DNA from: Bugula neritina
Taxonomy: Eukaryota; Bryozoa; Gymnolaemata; Cheilostomatida; Bugulidae
Assembly (NCBI GenBank): GCA_964035545.1
Contig: OZ037772.1
Span: 5,887,389-5,951,388 of the forward strand
DNA: 64,000 bases
Direction of reading: 5' to 3'
Shown: piece by piece, positions 1-13,100 of the stretch
Numbering within the stretch: position 1 is the stretch's first letter
How the letters are laid out: each line of letters starts with the position of its first letter
Position numbers and translations under genes: made by a program
The notes under the pieces: model-generated
Database searches by the model: none
What the model was told of the DNA's origin: nothing
Seen by the model: the letters and a program-made list of their open reading frames with translations, nothing else

Positions 1-56
1 AGAGAGAGAGAGAGAGAGAAAGAGAGAAAGAGAAAGAGAGAGTGTGTGCGTGTGTG

Positions 57-92
<36 letters not shown>

Positions 93-230
93 TACGTGCG
101 TGCGTGCATGCTTGTGTGCTTGTGTGCGTGTGTGCGTGTGTGCATGTGCGGGTGTGTGCGTGTGTGCTTGTGTGTGTGTGCTTGTGTGCGCGTGTGTGCG
201 TGTGTGCTTGTGTGTGTGTGTGTGTAGATA
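1..230. repeat. (AG)n followed by (GT)n/(GTGC)n microsatellite
   Basis: Pure AG dinucleotides run from 1 to about 42. They are followed by GTGT/GTGC alternation to about 226. All three reading frames are open and give Cys/Val/Arg-rich translations, which is an artefact of the repeat. The tract lies inside or beyond the next intron of the WSC gene on the minus strand. Confidence 0.97.
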
Positions 231-356
231 CAAAGTATAGGAAAATTGATAAGTTTTTCTTTTTAGCTCAAACTGGTATAAAAATTAGAAGTTGAAGTAG
301 CGAAACCATAAGCATTGTGCGTAACTCTTACATAATTATGCTGCAGTGTCACTTAC

Positions 357-1930
357 TCGGATCTAATTCATATACGGAGAGTCTCCATGGTCCACCACAA
401 ATCTGGTCGGAGTTGGCTCTACATGGAGTGTTGCATTCTCCATCATCCTCAACCTTATCATCAGAATCTGGCCTGCTATTTGCGCAATAGCATTCATCAC
501 CATTCTGAGCTCCAGATATTAAAAAACCTATGTGATCAACAATTCAATTTTATTTTATTTGCCTATCTGCATGAATCCCATAAACTTAGAACTAATAAAT
601 TGAATATTATTAGTATAAGCGAGAAATCGTTGAAAGCTAAAAAAAAATTTTCAAAACTGACGTACTGCGTTTAAAAAAATGATGCCCATGCTTTGTTTAT
701 TTCTGTATCTTAAGTTTGGTATTTCTAAGGCTCTGTTTCACTACTGATATAGAAGCAAGGTTATATTATATGTATAGCAATGTCTAACCTGATTGGTAGC
801 ATTGAAATTGGCACCATTCCAAGCTATTTAGATTAATGAATTTGTCAAAGGTCAGAATCTTTGGGTTCCTAAAGCATCCAACATATTTGTAGCCTTTCAG
901 ATTTTCAGCATTGCATCCTGAAAAACATAAATTAACAAGACGTGAAGTAGTGTTGTTCTGTTTTTGTACCCTCAATGTGCACAGCAAGCCCATCAATACT
1001 TAATTGTTTGCTTATTTTCAATTAGCTCAGTTTCATATTTGTTGCAGTAGCTTTTTGGCAGCTTTCCAAAAACCATTGTGTGCCGAAAGCTATTTGTGAA
1101 AGCTTTCGCGATAGCTATTCACTGTCAGTTTTTGTTGGATGAGTCAGTGTAGCTTAATTTTCCTCCTGCTAAAGATGCAGGCAATCTATACTTAATTGTC
1201 AAAATAATTGTTACAGTATGGGTAAAGTACAAGTATGAGTATGAATGTGGGCTCAAGTCTATAAGTCTAACTTAAAAAATATACTGTTGGCAATAGACAA
1301 AAATAGAGTTGTGGCCTGCTTCTGTGTCCTCCATTCATTCACTCTTCATTAAGTGAATCACAATACATAGGCATCCGTGCTGACGCAGCAACAAATATCA
1401 GCTGATACAGTAACCATTATCAGCTGTCACAATATTAGCTCATTTTCATATTAGCTCAGTTTCATATCAGCTCAGTTTTGTTCGAAGGTAGAGGCTATAT
1501 AGAAAAATCTTTAGTTGTGCTTCACGCAAAAGTCTGTTTGCACAATGTGTGTTTTCTTAAATTAACTATTAAATGCTATACTTATATGTAAAAGTAATAT
1601 TAATATTATGTACCATAAGAGACCAGCTGTCAAAAACAAAATATTATCTTATTACTGTATCTTTGATACATTGCAAAGCTAAACTTTATTTCATCTAAAG
1701 TTATTGAACTCTGAATAAAGCAAAAGAAAAGGTCCTGCTGCTCAAACATGCCATTATAGACTCTATAATCTCTAAAAAGAGTTACACTTTCAATCTATTA
1801 TCAATTCAAATTATTACTATATTACAAGGTACCAACTTAAAACAAAGACTTGAAATTACAAAATATAAAATAAATAAAACCAACCTGCATGCAGCATGGC
1901 TAATAGAACTAGAAGACAAGGGAGCTTCAT
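357..1930 (-). CDS. Secreted WSC-domain protein, 5' three exons (partial)
   Basis: Three minus-strand exons join in phase. Exon 1 (1930-1885) begins ATG and encodes a signal peptide, MKLPCLLVLLAMLHAG. Exon 2 (917-789) encodes the first half of a WSC domain, with GYKYVGCF and WCQFQC. Exon 3 (527-357) encodes the second half, with ISGAQNGDECYC, CNTPC and CGGPWRLSVYEL. All junctions are phase 1, with good sites (donor CCGA|GTAAGT, acceptor TTTTTCAG). The eight-Cys pattern and the order of motifs fit the WSC fold, a putative carbohydrate-binding module of fungal sensors and animal secreted or membrane proteins. After exon 3 the frame leaves through a consensus donor, so the gene continues left of the window and its other domains are unknown. 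Introns are 130 to 970 bp, typical of the genes here. Inference: an extracellular glycan-binding protein. No stop or frame break is seen in the three exons. Confidence 0.85.
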
Positions 1931-2760
1931 GACCAGTCTTACAATTGCACAATGTCAGATATGTTCAGCTTCTCATGTCTTCTAGCGCCATGCGGTTAAG
2001 AGCTTCAGCTGTACAATAGATAAAAGCAATCACTGTTTTAGAAATCAATACTTTTAACACAGTTCTGTAAAATTTCAGTATATATATGTTGGCACTTAAA
2101 GGAAGAACATGATGATGTGTATACAGTATTCAAATATTTCTTCCTTCCTGCTAAATGTATAAATAAATGTAGTCAATTTCAATATTTTGTAAGTTCTCGG
2201 TGTCAGTTTATTTGGCGTCTCATGCTTAGCTTTATTTTCAGCTTTAATTTGTGTAGCATAATAGTGTGTGAAAAATTTAAAGTAAGTTTCGTTTTTATAA
2301 CTGGTTTATTGACCAAATATTATATAAGATCATACCACTATGTTTCCAAGCTTCACATTATCCAAATAGATTTTTCAGTAATATTCCAAAGCTGTTGCAT
2401 CGAATGAAACCAACACCACAAGTTCATCTTTTCAAGCATCCAGTTACATAATGGGAAGCAGTGTATGTGTATAACTGAAAAAATTAAAGTTATGTCAATA
2501 ATAGAACAGGGAAGACAATAACTGCATGCTATAATCGCTCAACAAACTAGACAAAAAACAAATTGATGGAGTTCAAATAAAATGATATTAAGCAATTTTA
2601 AGCACAATAACATAACAGAAAATGGCTTTTTAATGTGAATGTGAAAGATTGTAGAAACAGCAAAGCCGTTTTGAAAAGGATCAGGTTTGTTACTGGATTG
2701 GCTTTGACTTATTTTATTGTTTATAGTAACTTTAGGTATATGTTAAACTGTTGAAAGAAG
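1931..2760. other. Intergenic, 5' side of the WSC gene
   Basis: This AT-rich stretch lies between the WSC start codon and the first SINE. It should contain the WSC promoter and 5' UTR, but I see no distinctive element. The 96-codon plus-strand frame at 2117-2407 has no domain and no splice context, so it was not called. Confidence 0.5.
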
Positions 2761-2761
2761 A

Positions 2762-2985
2762 GCAGACGTCGTCTAGGAGTTAGAGCGTTGACTTAGTAAT
2801 CACAAAACCATGGGTTCAAATCCCAGTAAAGGCCATTGGTGATCTGTTAAGAAGAGCATGCAGTCATAATTGCTTCTGTGCTATATATCAATAAATCCTT
2901 AGCCTGATTTATAAAAAAAATCGTTTTTCATCAGGAGTTTCCCACAAAGATAGCGGTTAGATACTCATGTGAGTGACGTGAGTTT
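2762..2985 (+). mobile_element. tRNA-derived SINE (copy 1)
   Basis: The 5' part is tRNA-like, with an A-box-like GTTAGAGCG and a near-perfect B box GGTTCAAATCC at 2813-2824. It is followed by a shared body (GTTAAGAAGAGCATGCAGTC, then TTGCTTCTGTG...) and a 3' part with a short inverted repeat around a run of A (CCTGAT...ATCAGG). The same body and tail recur at 27.0, 30.8, 35.0, 46.7, 49.3 and 62.9 kb in this window. Confidence 0.85.
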
Positions 2986-3599
2986 TTTGAACTGTTGAAA
3001 TTGATATACAAGTCAGAGAAGCTCTGCTCAGATGACAATGTGTGACTTTTTCAGTCAGCATTACTTGATTAGGGTTATTGCTGGTTAGAAGTAGATATTG
3101 GTACTCCTTAAACTTCATTCAGTGGCACTTTCATTTAGCAAGAGTTTCTCTATTCTGAACATATCTTCTCTCAGGTGGAGGTCAAGGCTAACATAACATG
3201 CTGTGCCAAATAATTTATTGTCTTTTTTAATGGAAATATTCATTTATTGATTCTGCAATGTCTTATATAATTGCCCTATACCCTTCTCTTTAATAGCTAT
3301 AGAAATAAAACACAATGTATAGTATGGGTTTGCATGCTGGTGGCTATAGTAGGATTACTATTTGAGCCAAAAAGTATGAGAAAACTGAGTACAATTTTTT
3401 TTACAACTCATTGTTTAAACTAGAAAACCCCAGCTCCAAACTCCTGCCTACTAAAACACTGGCCCCAAACCATAAACTCCATCAAAGAAGGAGGGAATTA
3501 ATAGTCAACCTTTATAAAAGGGGGAAAGAGTATGAAAAAAATTAGTAACCACTGGCGTAGATTGACATTCGATTCCATGTCGGTTATTAGGATTTATTC

Positions 3600-4164
3600 A
3601 GAAAAGAGAAAAGTTATTGTACATATAATTTATTTTTATTCCCATTGGAATTGAGAACAAAAAAGTATAGCTTAGTTAACAAGGGATTACTAATATACTT
3701 ATTAAATATTTAGATTCAGTTGGCCATAAATAAATCATTTTAGTCAGAATTATCCATACATAGACATTTTCTTAGTTAAATAATCACTGTTTTTCCCAAA
3801 ACAGAGACAAAGGAAGAGAGAGGTGGAAAGAAAAAAAGTAACAAGGTATAAGCTAGTTATTTTGTAGCTTGTAAAACTTTAAACCTAAATAATTCTCTTT
3901 TTCTTAAATACTTTTATAGATTTCAATGACAGACTGGCTAATGTGAGAGTAACTGTTGGTGAAACGGACACTAACTTTAATGATCCACCAGAAGATGAGA
4001 TCTGTGATTACCTTCCTGGACAACCACCTGCAGATATATTTCTAGTTACATGTCATACTAGAATGTTTGGTAGATATGTGAGAGTAACAGCTGTTGAAGT
4101 GAATGATAGATTGAACATCTACGAGATTGAAATCCATGGATTAAAGTTCAAATCTCTCAATTAA
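3600..4164 (+). pseudogene. Fucolectin paralog C: promoter-like flank fused to the last exon
   Basis: The last exon (3920-4164, acceptor TTTTATAG|AT) encodes the C-terminal half of a fucolectin (F-type lectin) domain. It includes VRVTVGETDTNF, CDYLPGQPPADIFLVTC, GRYVRVTAVEV and the final EIHGLK, then a stop. It is 245 bp, exactly the length of the matching exons in paralogs A and B. Exons 1-3 are absent. The sequence at about 3620-3750 matches the 5' flank of paralogs A and B (AACAAGGGATTACTAATATA-like, TATTAAATATTTA, GTTGGCC). From about 3763 it matches their third intron. The simplest reading is one deletion from promoter to intron 3, leaving the exon without a signal peptide or the fucose-pocket half. 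The reading frame of the remaining exon is still clean, so the deletion may be fairly recent. Confidence 0.8.
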
Positions 4165-4186
4165 TTTTTTCATGCCATTGCAGCAT

Positions 4187-4388
4187 TTGCAATCACAGGT
4201 TTACATGTCACTCAGAGCACCTGCAACCACATGCTCCCGTGTCACTCAGATCACCTGCAACCACATGCTCACATGTCAAACACAGCATTTGCAAGCACAT
4301 GCTCACATGTCACTCACAGCACCTGCAACCACATGCTCACATGTAACTCAGATCTTCTGCAACCACATGCTCACATGTCACTCACATG
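4187..4388 (+). repeat. 34-bp minisatellite in the 3' flank of lectin paralog C
   Basis: About six imperfect copies of a 34-bp unit containing CACCTGCAACCACATGCT and CACATGTCACTCA. The same unit follows the stop codons of paralogs A (about 28.06 kb) and B (about 36.23 kb). The array therefore predates the duplications and probably lies in the 3' UTR. An 84-codon frame running through it is a repeat artefact. Confidence 0.9.
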
Positions 4389-4429
4389 AATACTTGCATC
4401 ATGCTTTTTGTGTTTCAAGATTATAGGCT

Positions 4430-7400
4430 GGTGAAGTTTATTAATAATATTGCTACATAAACTAGTTTAGAACCTTTTTTCAGGGCATAATTTCACAGTA
4501 TCTCGTCCTCAGACATAACACTTATGTACCAATACGAGATACATTACATCATAATTAAATGTTGTCTATCGGCAAAAATTTTGCAGTAGCCAATCATAGT
4601 ACTATAACAGGGCAGTCTGAGTGTAGTATCTCGTTTATCAGCATAATTATAATAGCCCGTAGTTGAAGATTGAGTTGGAAGCTTTTCAAATACCTCCCGC
4701 ATATAATAGCATTTATGCTAGTCCTTAAAACTAAATAAACATTATGGTAGACCAATAATCATGAAAGCTCTACTCATTTGTAACTGGAGGATTTGCAGCA
4801 CCACAACACTAAATTTCTTGCATTGGAGGTGCTTAGGCTGTGTTGTCATAGTTATATGTACTTATTGGGGCTTGGTATAAAATTAAACCTGACAATTATA
4901 ACGATTAAAGTATTATTGCTGTGGTTTCAATTGACCAACTTTGGAGTTATTATCTCGATTCTTTGTCAGGAATGGTTAGACAATTTCATGCAATAATGAG
5001 TTTTGGCTTTATATCATTATAAATAATGAGTTTTGGCTTTATATCATTATAAATATCTACATTGATGGCAGCACTGAGCTAGAATTCTAATATCTTTTCA
5101 AGCTCATTGGGTGGCAGCTTATCGGCTAAATTTTATGCAGATATTGAATAATGTGGTTTGATAGTTATGCTATATTGTTAGGTTCACAAGCATCTTTAAA
5201 AAGTTATAATTATTGCGTTGACCATAGGTCAAAAAATTACCTAAAGAGAGGGCAGACAACTCCAAAAGATTGTTTTCGCAGAAGCAAGTAAAATTCAGCT
5301 AAACTGAATACTCCAACTGATCAACATTTTCATCTATTGAAACTGAAGAAAAGTTAAATATTATTATACTATTCTAATCATGAATAGGCACAAGCTAAAA
5401 AGATATTTATTTCAAAAAATATAAAAAGTAAAGTAACACAACAATGTTTGCAAACGCAGACCTAAAAATGTGAATATTCTAGCTTGAAATTAAGTCTGAA
5501 ATTCAGACTTTTCTAGGTTGAATTGACTTTAATTGACTCACCAGAAAAAACAATTAATAAAATTATAAAGACAAGCATATAATGAAAAATGTAGTTCATT
5601 AGCAAAACTGGAGGAAAGCACTTTTTTTTCTAGAAATTGTTCGATTACATAATACATTTTTGTGCAAATGATATTTTTTAATAAAATGAAACTGTTGTAT
5701 TGTTTGGCTAGATGAAGTTTCAAAAGTATTTTTAATATTTTCTCAAATAAAGTAGACATGCACTCCATTTTCACATTTTTTGGCAAAACATATGATTGGG
5801 ATTCAGTAGTCAATCAGTTAAGCTCGACACAAGGAGTTGTCACAACCATCCTAAAGAACAAGACCATCTACAATAACAAACATGGAAAGTACCTAAAATT
5901 ACATTTAAGTTTACAACAGTCCTTAAAATAAATGTTGCCTTCTGCAAATGTTAAATAAGAACATGATGTAATGCTATGTTTACTTAGACTAAATCTTGCT
6001 GACTTACAATGAAATTCATTCATTTCAATTCGAAAATTCCTGTCAATAACTTGACTCTATGCTAACAACTGATTGTAATACCAAAATCACACTGCTACTT
6101 TTAGTTTAGGGAATTCGTTTTCATTATTAGTTCAATATTCAGCAGAGGTTTTTCTTTAATGAACAATCAATAGGCATACATGCAGATGAAAGATTAGGTC
6201 TAGTGAATACTAATTTTGTGCCTAACAAAAGAAAATGAAAGACTGCATGAAAAATTAACAACTCTAAAAACTTGCAATTTGAATGAGGCTCAGGCTTTTA
6301 GGTGAGCAAGAGTAACCAGAAGAGCTACTTTAATGGAAGAAATTACTGACTGATTGTGTAGTTGCAGGCTGCATGATGTGTTTTGATTGTCACAACCACT
6401 TTTGAAAAGGGAAAATCCATTAAATTAAGACTACTGGCAAACAACGGAACGATAAGGAAAAAATACCAAGTAGAAATTTACTTCTCAAAGCAAACTGTAG
6501 TTAATACATTATAGATGCTTAGAAGAAGCAGGCAATAGTGAATGCTATATAGTGTAGATCAGGATTCTATACAATGACAAGTAAACTGAAATTCCAGTGC
6601 ACTTTGAAACTACTTGTAAGAATGGGCTTAGTGCTTTATAGTGCCTTGAAATTTTTTCAAGTCTAATTGGCACCATGCTATTAGAATTCGCAGAGAGATG
6701 ACCCTTTAAACTTTCACTTTAAACTTTAATACCTTCACGATTTTCAGTAAGAAATTCAATTTATCTAGGTCTGAAATTTCGCGGAGTTGCATTGCAAGCC
6801 GCTGGTCAAAATGTTTAGTTTGTGATAACTTAATCAGCTGATTTCAGAATAACAATCATTGGGAATGACATCTTCATGTAGATATAGATATTTATGCTTA
6901 TAATTATATCAGCTGCCTTCATCAATCATCGATACTATGCTGCCAAATCAACTAATTAATTACAGTTGGAAACTTCAAAGGGCATTGAATAGCAATTAAG
7001 CAAGTTATACTTTTAATATTACAAAAAGAACTTATGCATCAATATGATTTAAAATATAGGTGGGCACTCCGCTAGTGATATTAACTAAAACTGGAACTTT
7101 TTTCATGCAGGAAAAGCAAAAACGCATCTCAACAGAAACCTAAAAATTTCCAGCACACTTTATGCTTTGACAACACGCACACAATAACTTCGTTTATGGT
7201 ACAAACCTTTTTGTTGATTGTTTTCCAACATTTTCACTAGAGCAAAGCCGAAAGAAATTTGGAAACTGCATTATGATGCCAGCCACCGTGGCATCATCTT
7301 CTCTGGAAAATTATTGACAAATCATCACCCAAAAACTTCAGCAAAGCCTCCATCAATAGTATGTAATACTTTAGGTGAAACTAAAAAGAAAGAGACAATA

Positions 7401-8427
7401 TTTTCGTGTAATTTAACCCATCAATAAACGCATCAATAGTTAGTGTGGCCACGGTTTAAACCTCATTAATTTCATGCTATTTAAGGCTTTTACAACTTAA
7501 AAGATGTAATTCATCTGCAAGAGAAATGTTAGGTATATGAAATGAGTAGAAGTGCAAAAGCAAGCAGGTATTAAGGAAGGAAGAGTTAGTAGGTGTACTT
7601 TGACTTGCGATAAATCAATGTGATACCAGATGTGAATTTTGAGGTGTGTTTACTCCAATCTCACTGAAAAGGTAGAAATAGCTAAATTTACGAGACACAC
7701 AATATTTTATAAAATACTGCACATTCATTAAAACTTTATAAAACTCTAGTGTGAAGGGTGACTCACACTTTTAAACCGTCGATGAGCTAAGTTGTAAAAG
7801 TTTGATGAGAACCTTTTACTCTATAAATTTATGCAATATAAAATACTCTCCACATATTCAACAGCTACGTGGTTTTGTTGAAGATAAACTTACTCAACAA
7901 ATATACAGAAAAAAGCTATTTGAAAGCCAAATTTCATTAGCATATTATAAGATTATTTGAGTTTCATCTTTATAAACAATGATTTAGTCATTTAACGGAT
8001 AACTAATGATTTCACTTTGTTTTTCATTCAATAAAAACTAAGTGTAGTTGGTATTAAAAACAGCTTTCATTTCTCACTTTTTTTCTCACCCTAATCTGCG
8101 TAGGCAAACAATTGGTTTGTTTCAAACACCACAACAGTAAAGCGTGACAGCATAGCCAGTGGAGAAAACAATCATCTATACTGCTGGATCAGTGGCAACT
8201 TGTGAGTGTGTCAGAGTAGTGTCTTGTTGTGTGACTCTACAAATAAATTATGAATTTGAATATACTACAAAGTTGCAAACATTGTTTTAACAAAACACAG
8301 CATTTATTTGATATTATATGTAAAGCTCAAGTTGGTATAATATATATTAAATAAATTTTAGCTTTCCTTTTGGATACTCTGAAACAAAATAAATAAATAA
8401 ACCAAAATTGGGTAAAGCCATGCAAAC
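4430..8427. other. Intergenic, no recognisable gene
   Basis: AT-rich sequence without a convincing exon on either strand. The frames at 5538-5813 (minus) and 7218-7427 (plus) show no family resemblance or splice context. A direct duplication of about 30 bp (unit containing GAGTTTTGGCTTTATATC) lies at 4993-5052. Confidence 0.5.
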
Positions 8428-8735
8428 TAAAGAGAGAAAGAGAGTGGGAGAAGGGGGGTGGGAGAGAAAGGTTAGGAGAGAGGATGGAAGAGAGATGGGG
8501 TAGAAGAGAGAAAAGGAGAGAGTCAGAGAGATAGTGGAAAAGGGAAGAGAGAAAGGTTAGGAGAGAGAGAAGGTGGGAGAGACGGAGAGTGGGAGAGAGA
8601 GAAGGTGGGAGAGACAGAGAGTGGGAGAGAGGGAGGGTGGGAGAGAGGGAGGGTGGGAGGGAGAGAGGGAGAGAAAGAGAGAGAGGTTGAGTGGAAGGTG
8701 TGGGAGAAAGAGACAGAGAGAGGAGTGAGAGAGCT
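8428..8735. repeat. GA-rich polypurine tract
   Basis: About 300 bp of almost pure purine on the plus strand, built from GAGAGA, GGGAGAGA and GGTGGGAGAGA units. Such tracts can form triplex (H-DNA) structures. The Ser/Leu/Pro-rich minus-strand frames across it are artefacts of the repeat. Confidence 0.95.
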
Positions 8736-10139
8736 TCCAAACTAACACCATTGACTTAAAAAATGTTGATAAAAACTGCAGCAAGTCTTTAAAAACGATG
8801 CTAGCAAGTTCAAAGCTCACTATAACTTTCAAAATCAATAAAATGTCAAGTTCAAAAAACTCATCTGCGAGCAAAAAATAGTTACAGAGACAACCAGGTA
8901 TTGGGCAAGAGCCAGCTAATAGGAGTACCTTTTTAGATAAACTGCATGCAGGCACAGTGAGATAGCATCGGTGAGTTGTGTCTTCATTTTAATTTCCTAA
9001 AAATGAACATAAACAAATGCTAGTAATGAAAGTTTTCAGGGTTATTAAGGGTGCAATTTTATCACTAAACATCATAGCAATAGCAAAAATTGCTCAGTAC
9101 AAATTTAAGAAAAATTTCTTTCATCCATTACATAATACCCGAAATCAAATCCATTTATTCAATTCATCAAGCTGAAAAACCAAGAATAATCAGAAAGACA
9201 GTAAAATCACTTTCTAGTAAAAAACAGCTTTAGATCATAATTGTTGGGTTCAGCTCTTAAGCTAAGACACCGATGCACTGAAATACGAAAAAGATCAGCA
9301 TACTTTTGACTGTCACAAAATTTATTTTACGTGCAACAGACATTTTAAGGTCACCCGCCACCCGCGCAGGACCACGTTGGTGAAAGGTGACCAGATATTT
9401 TAAGGTCAATCAAAATCAAGCAAAGTTCATCGTCATATTGCTTACTGCTTAATGCTGCAGCTTATTTTTGCTTACCAAGTTTCTTTCTGCAGAATAATTG
9501 TAGCTAGCTTCTCGATTTGCCATCTTTATTCCAGTCCAGGTTCAAATGACATCTTGATCGTTGCAAATATCCATGCAAGCTAAAAAATATTTATCAATCA
9601 GTACAACAACAGAAATACTTACAATGATCCAAATATTACTATTACATTACTATAACATTACACAGTAACACTATGTTTATAATTGTAATACGGAAGCATG
9701 ACTTTGTGGTAGTTTGATATGCTATAGCAAAAGGTAGAAAAATCAACTGAAAAACCGACAGAAATAATCAAGTACAATTAACTAAAGTAAATAAACTTAC
9801 TGAATAGTAAATATTTTACTATACTTAGTGAATTGATTTACTTCCACTAGGTTTACTTTCATGATTAAATGCTTCTGTCTATTTTCCAGTTTATAGGAAT
9901 ATATTAAAAGTGAAACCAATTATAATTACTATTACCTTATCTAGTTTTGACTATATATTTTTCACAAATATAAACATAGTTATATGCGTATTCCTATTGT
10001 GACTGCAGATACCATTGCGGTAACTGAAATCAAACTTCATTCTACTTCAAGTTTCAAACATTGTCCCAGTTCAAAGACTAACAAGTAAATAATTAATAAC
10101 TGTGAAAGCTCCAATAAGTTACTTCATTATTAAATAAGA
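8736..10139. other. Intergenic, mostly unremarkable
   Basis: No gene recognised. It contains the short GC-rich palindromic repeat at 9349-9392, which is listed separately. Confidence 0.45.
9349..9392. repeat. 44-bp GC-rich palindrome-ended dispersed repeat, copy 1
   Basis: It begins GGTCACCCGCCACCCGCGCA and ends GGTGAAAGGTGACC, so its ends are inverted repeats (GGTCACC/GGTGACC). It stands out as GC-rich in AT-rich surroundings. The reverse complement recurs at 58155-58190 within an intron of the Crumbs-like gene. A short similar sequence (ATTTTAAGG) flanks both sides here. Confidence 0.75.
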
Positions 10140-13100
10140 TACAACTGATTCTACTGTATATGATACTATGGTATCTGTATTAAATTAAAACATAATTATG
10201 AAAATCAAAAGTTGTATTTTTAGCACTTATATTATAGTAATTAAATTACCAGCTTAAAATAGGCACATTAAACCATGATTGGAATTTTTATCCATTTATC
10301 TTTATAATTATATTTATTCTTTATTCTGAAAGTTGACCCAACACTGGTAACAAAACTAAAAGTAATTGATTAAGTATGATTTATTCTTACACACTTTACC
10401 ATTATATTTAGTCTTCCTGACTTTCAGTCTGTCATAGTGATTACTACTATATGAAAATGACTTTGACTTAGGAGTCATGATTATAGTCACAGTGTTGATA
10501 AGTCAACAGTGTAGGATTAACACAGCACTAGACTAGTACTACCTCCAGCTTTCAAGTTTATGTTAGGGTATCTCTAAGACTAAAGAGTAACCCTAATAAT
10601 GTAAGCAAAGAGCAGTGAGTAATAAGCATGCTATTCAACTTCAAGTTTCACTAGTACTATAACCAATACCACATGTATTTTAATAAAATTATGTAGCTGG
10701 TGAGTGAACTATAAAATTAAATAGGGATCAAACTTTGAGCAATATTAATAGAAATAATATTAGGACAGAGGTTTCCAATTATTAGTATGTGAAACCAAAG
10801 GGGAATGGATAACTACTATTAGTATTATTACATTTACTTTATATTTAGTTTTACCAGTTCGTATTATGATTATCTTACTTTGAATTGTAAAGTATAATAA
10901 TTATAATATTCATAGTAGTATATTTATATTAGTAATTAATATGTATATTAGTAAAAACATTTGTTTTAAGTTGCTTGTTTATTAAATTATTCTAAATCCT
11001 AATAACGATAATCTTAATATTAGTGATAATCATTATGCTCATCACTGTCCCCAAGTGCTATCAGTATGACCATCGCAATGTGAACCTAGACGTGAATGTA
11101 AAAAGGCACTGCAAAACAAAACATGGGATGGAGGCAGATATCCATACCATAATACAAATATCGATATTGAATTTGATAATCATAATAATTATACAAATAT
11201 AATGATAATAACTGCAATGATCAAAAATAAATAATACTAAAGAGTTTTCGAATTACTATTCATAAAATCAAATACCACATTTATAACGATATAATCATAT
11301 CTATTATTAAATTTAAGTCAATTATACTAATAGCAATAGTAATATAAATAGAAAAAAGAATCATTGACCAGGAGTAGGTGCAAAATAAAAGTCAATTTTA
11401 AGACAGAGAGTAAGAAAAATACTAAATCGATATTTAAAATTACTTATTTTTAATCTTAGTCACTTACAGTCAGTCTTAGTTTAATTTTTACTACTAAGTC
11501 TTTAATTTCAAGTTCATTTTGACAATAAACTTGAAGACTTTAACTAAGAATATGTATAATTCAAAATTCCAAACTGGTACAAGTAAAAGTTGCTACTGAA
11601 GCTTTGTAATATTATTTTAAATTATTGGTATGATAGCATTATATTTTGATTCATAGCAATACTGATAGTGACAATTTCAAACATACCCATACCATTACTG
11701 TTACAGTTTAAGTTACTATTGCCATTGTGATTGCCGGTAATGAGTAAATATAACTTAAATTTATATGACTATTACTATTACTATTAGTATTACTATCACT
11801 TTCGGTACCGGTCTAGTATCAGTATCACCTTAATTCAAAATCAATGTATAATTTATCAAATTACTTTTATATTATCATTTATCAATAATATGTCTATCAC
11901 TATGATATTATCATGATATTGATTTTTAATTTAAACATAATAAAATCATAGGTATAATCATAATGATAATCATAATCATAATGCTTAAATTTACTTTTAG
12001 TTCAGGTTCAATGATTTAAGAGTAAGTGAAAGTTACTATAACTATTGCCATTGTGATCGCTAGAAATAAGTAAATATAATTTAAATTTATATAACTATTA
12101 CTATTACCAACACTCAGACTTACTCGGACTCACTCTGTCTCTAACTCTAAGTCTGAGTCTCACTCCACCAGAGTGAGAGTGACACTGAATTACTATAACT
12201 ATTACTATTACTATAACTATTACTATAACTATTAGTATTAGTATTAGCAAAATATATCAACCTTATGATTATCTTATTAGTTATTACAATATGTTCGGCA
12301 TTGATGTTGAACTAAAAATATTAATAGTTATTACAATCACAATGACAATGCCAATATGATCAAAGACAATGATTCCAAGCAGTTTCAGTTTGAGTTGAAG
12401 GTAAGTTATAAGTTGAAGTAGTACGTAAGTGGTAGTTGATACTGATACTATCAGTGATAGGTCTATACTCCATACCAATGAACTCAATAATATTACCTAT
12501 ATATTACCATAAATTATATTACTATTAGTATTACCTATAATATTAATTAAAATATATTCTTTCTTTTCCAGCTCAGTGCTTCATACCCTCTACTTAGTCT
12601 AATGCCGCGCACGTGACGAGAATGTGAGGTGAAGGTCACTCACAGCTAAAATCGCCAAGGATCTGTAATCCATCACTAGTAGTAGTAGTTCTAGTAGTCG
12701 TACTACCAGTAATCTGGCTTCGCTATGACACTACGAATTGAATGTTGACAAGACGCATGCATGTTTGCTGTTGGTAAACTAATTTTTACTGAATTTTAAT
12801 CATGCTAAGCTGCAACCTATTTTCTAATGAAATAATATATTCAATAATAATATAATAAATATAATAATTATCATTATAATATTTTATCATTTAATTTTAT
12901 AACTTTTACTTTTAGTTTTAGTATTTTGGTTTTACATCAAAATTTACATCATTATGATTACAAAATGAAAATAATTATCATTAATCATTACCTTTTAATT
13001 TATGATTATAATTAATGTAAATGTTAGAATTACCACAATTACAATCATAATGAAAATGGCATAATCCCAATGATAATCACAATCGTAACACTAATAATAA

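Noticed and set aside
42-295. Three overlapping Cys/Val-rich reading frames
   Set aside because: They are the (GT)n/(GTGC)n microsatellite read in three frames.
2762-2835. Functional tRNA gene
   Set aside because: A and B boxes are present, but no full cloverleaf forms and the same head is joined to the repeated SINE body in several copies.
4172-4426. 84-codon frame after lectin C
   Set aside because: It runs through the 34-bp minisatellite shared by all three lectin 3' flanks and starts after the lectin stop codon.
8327-8955. Ser/Leu/Pro-rich minus-strand reading frames
   Set aside because: They translate the GA-rich polypurine tract and have no domain or splice context.
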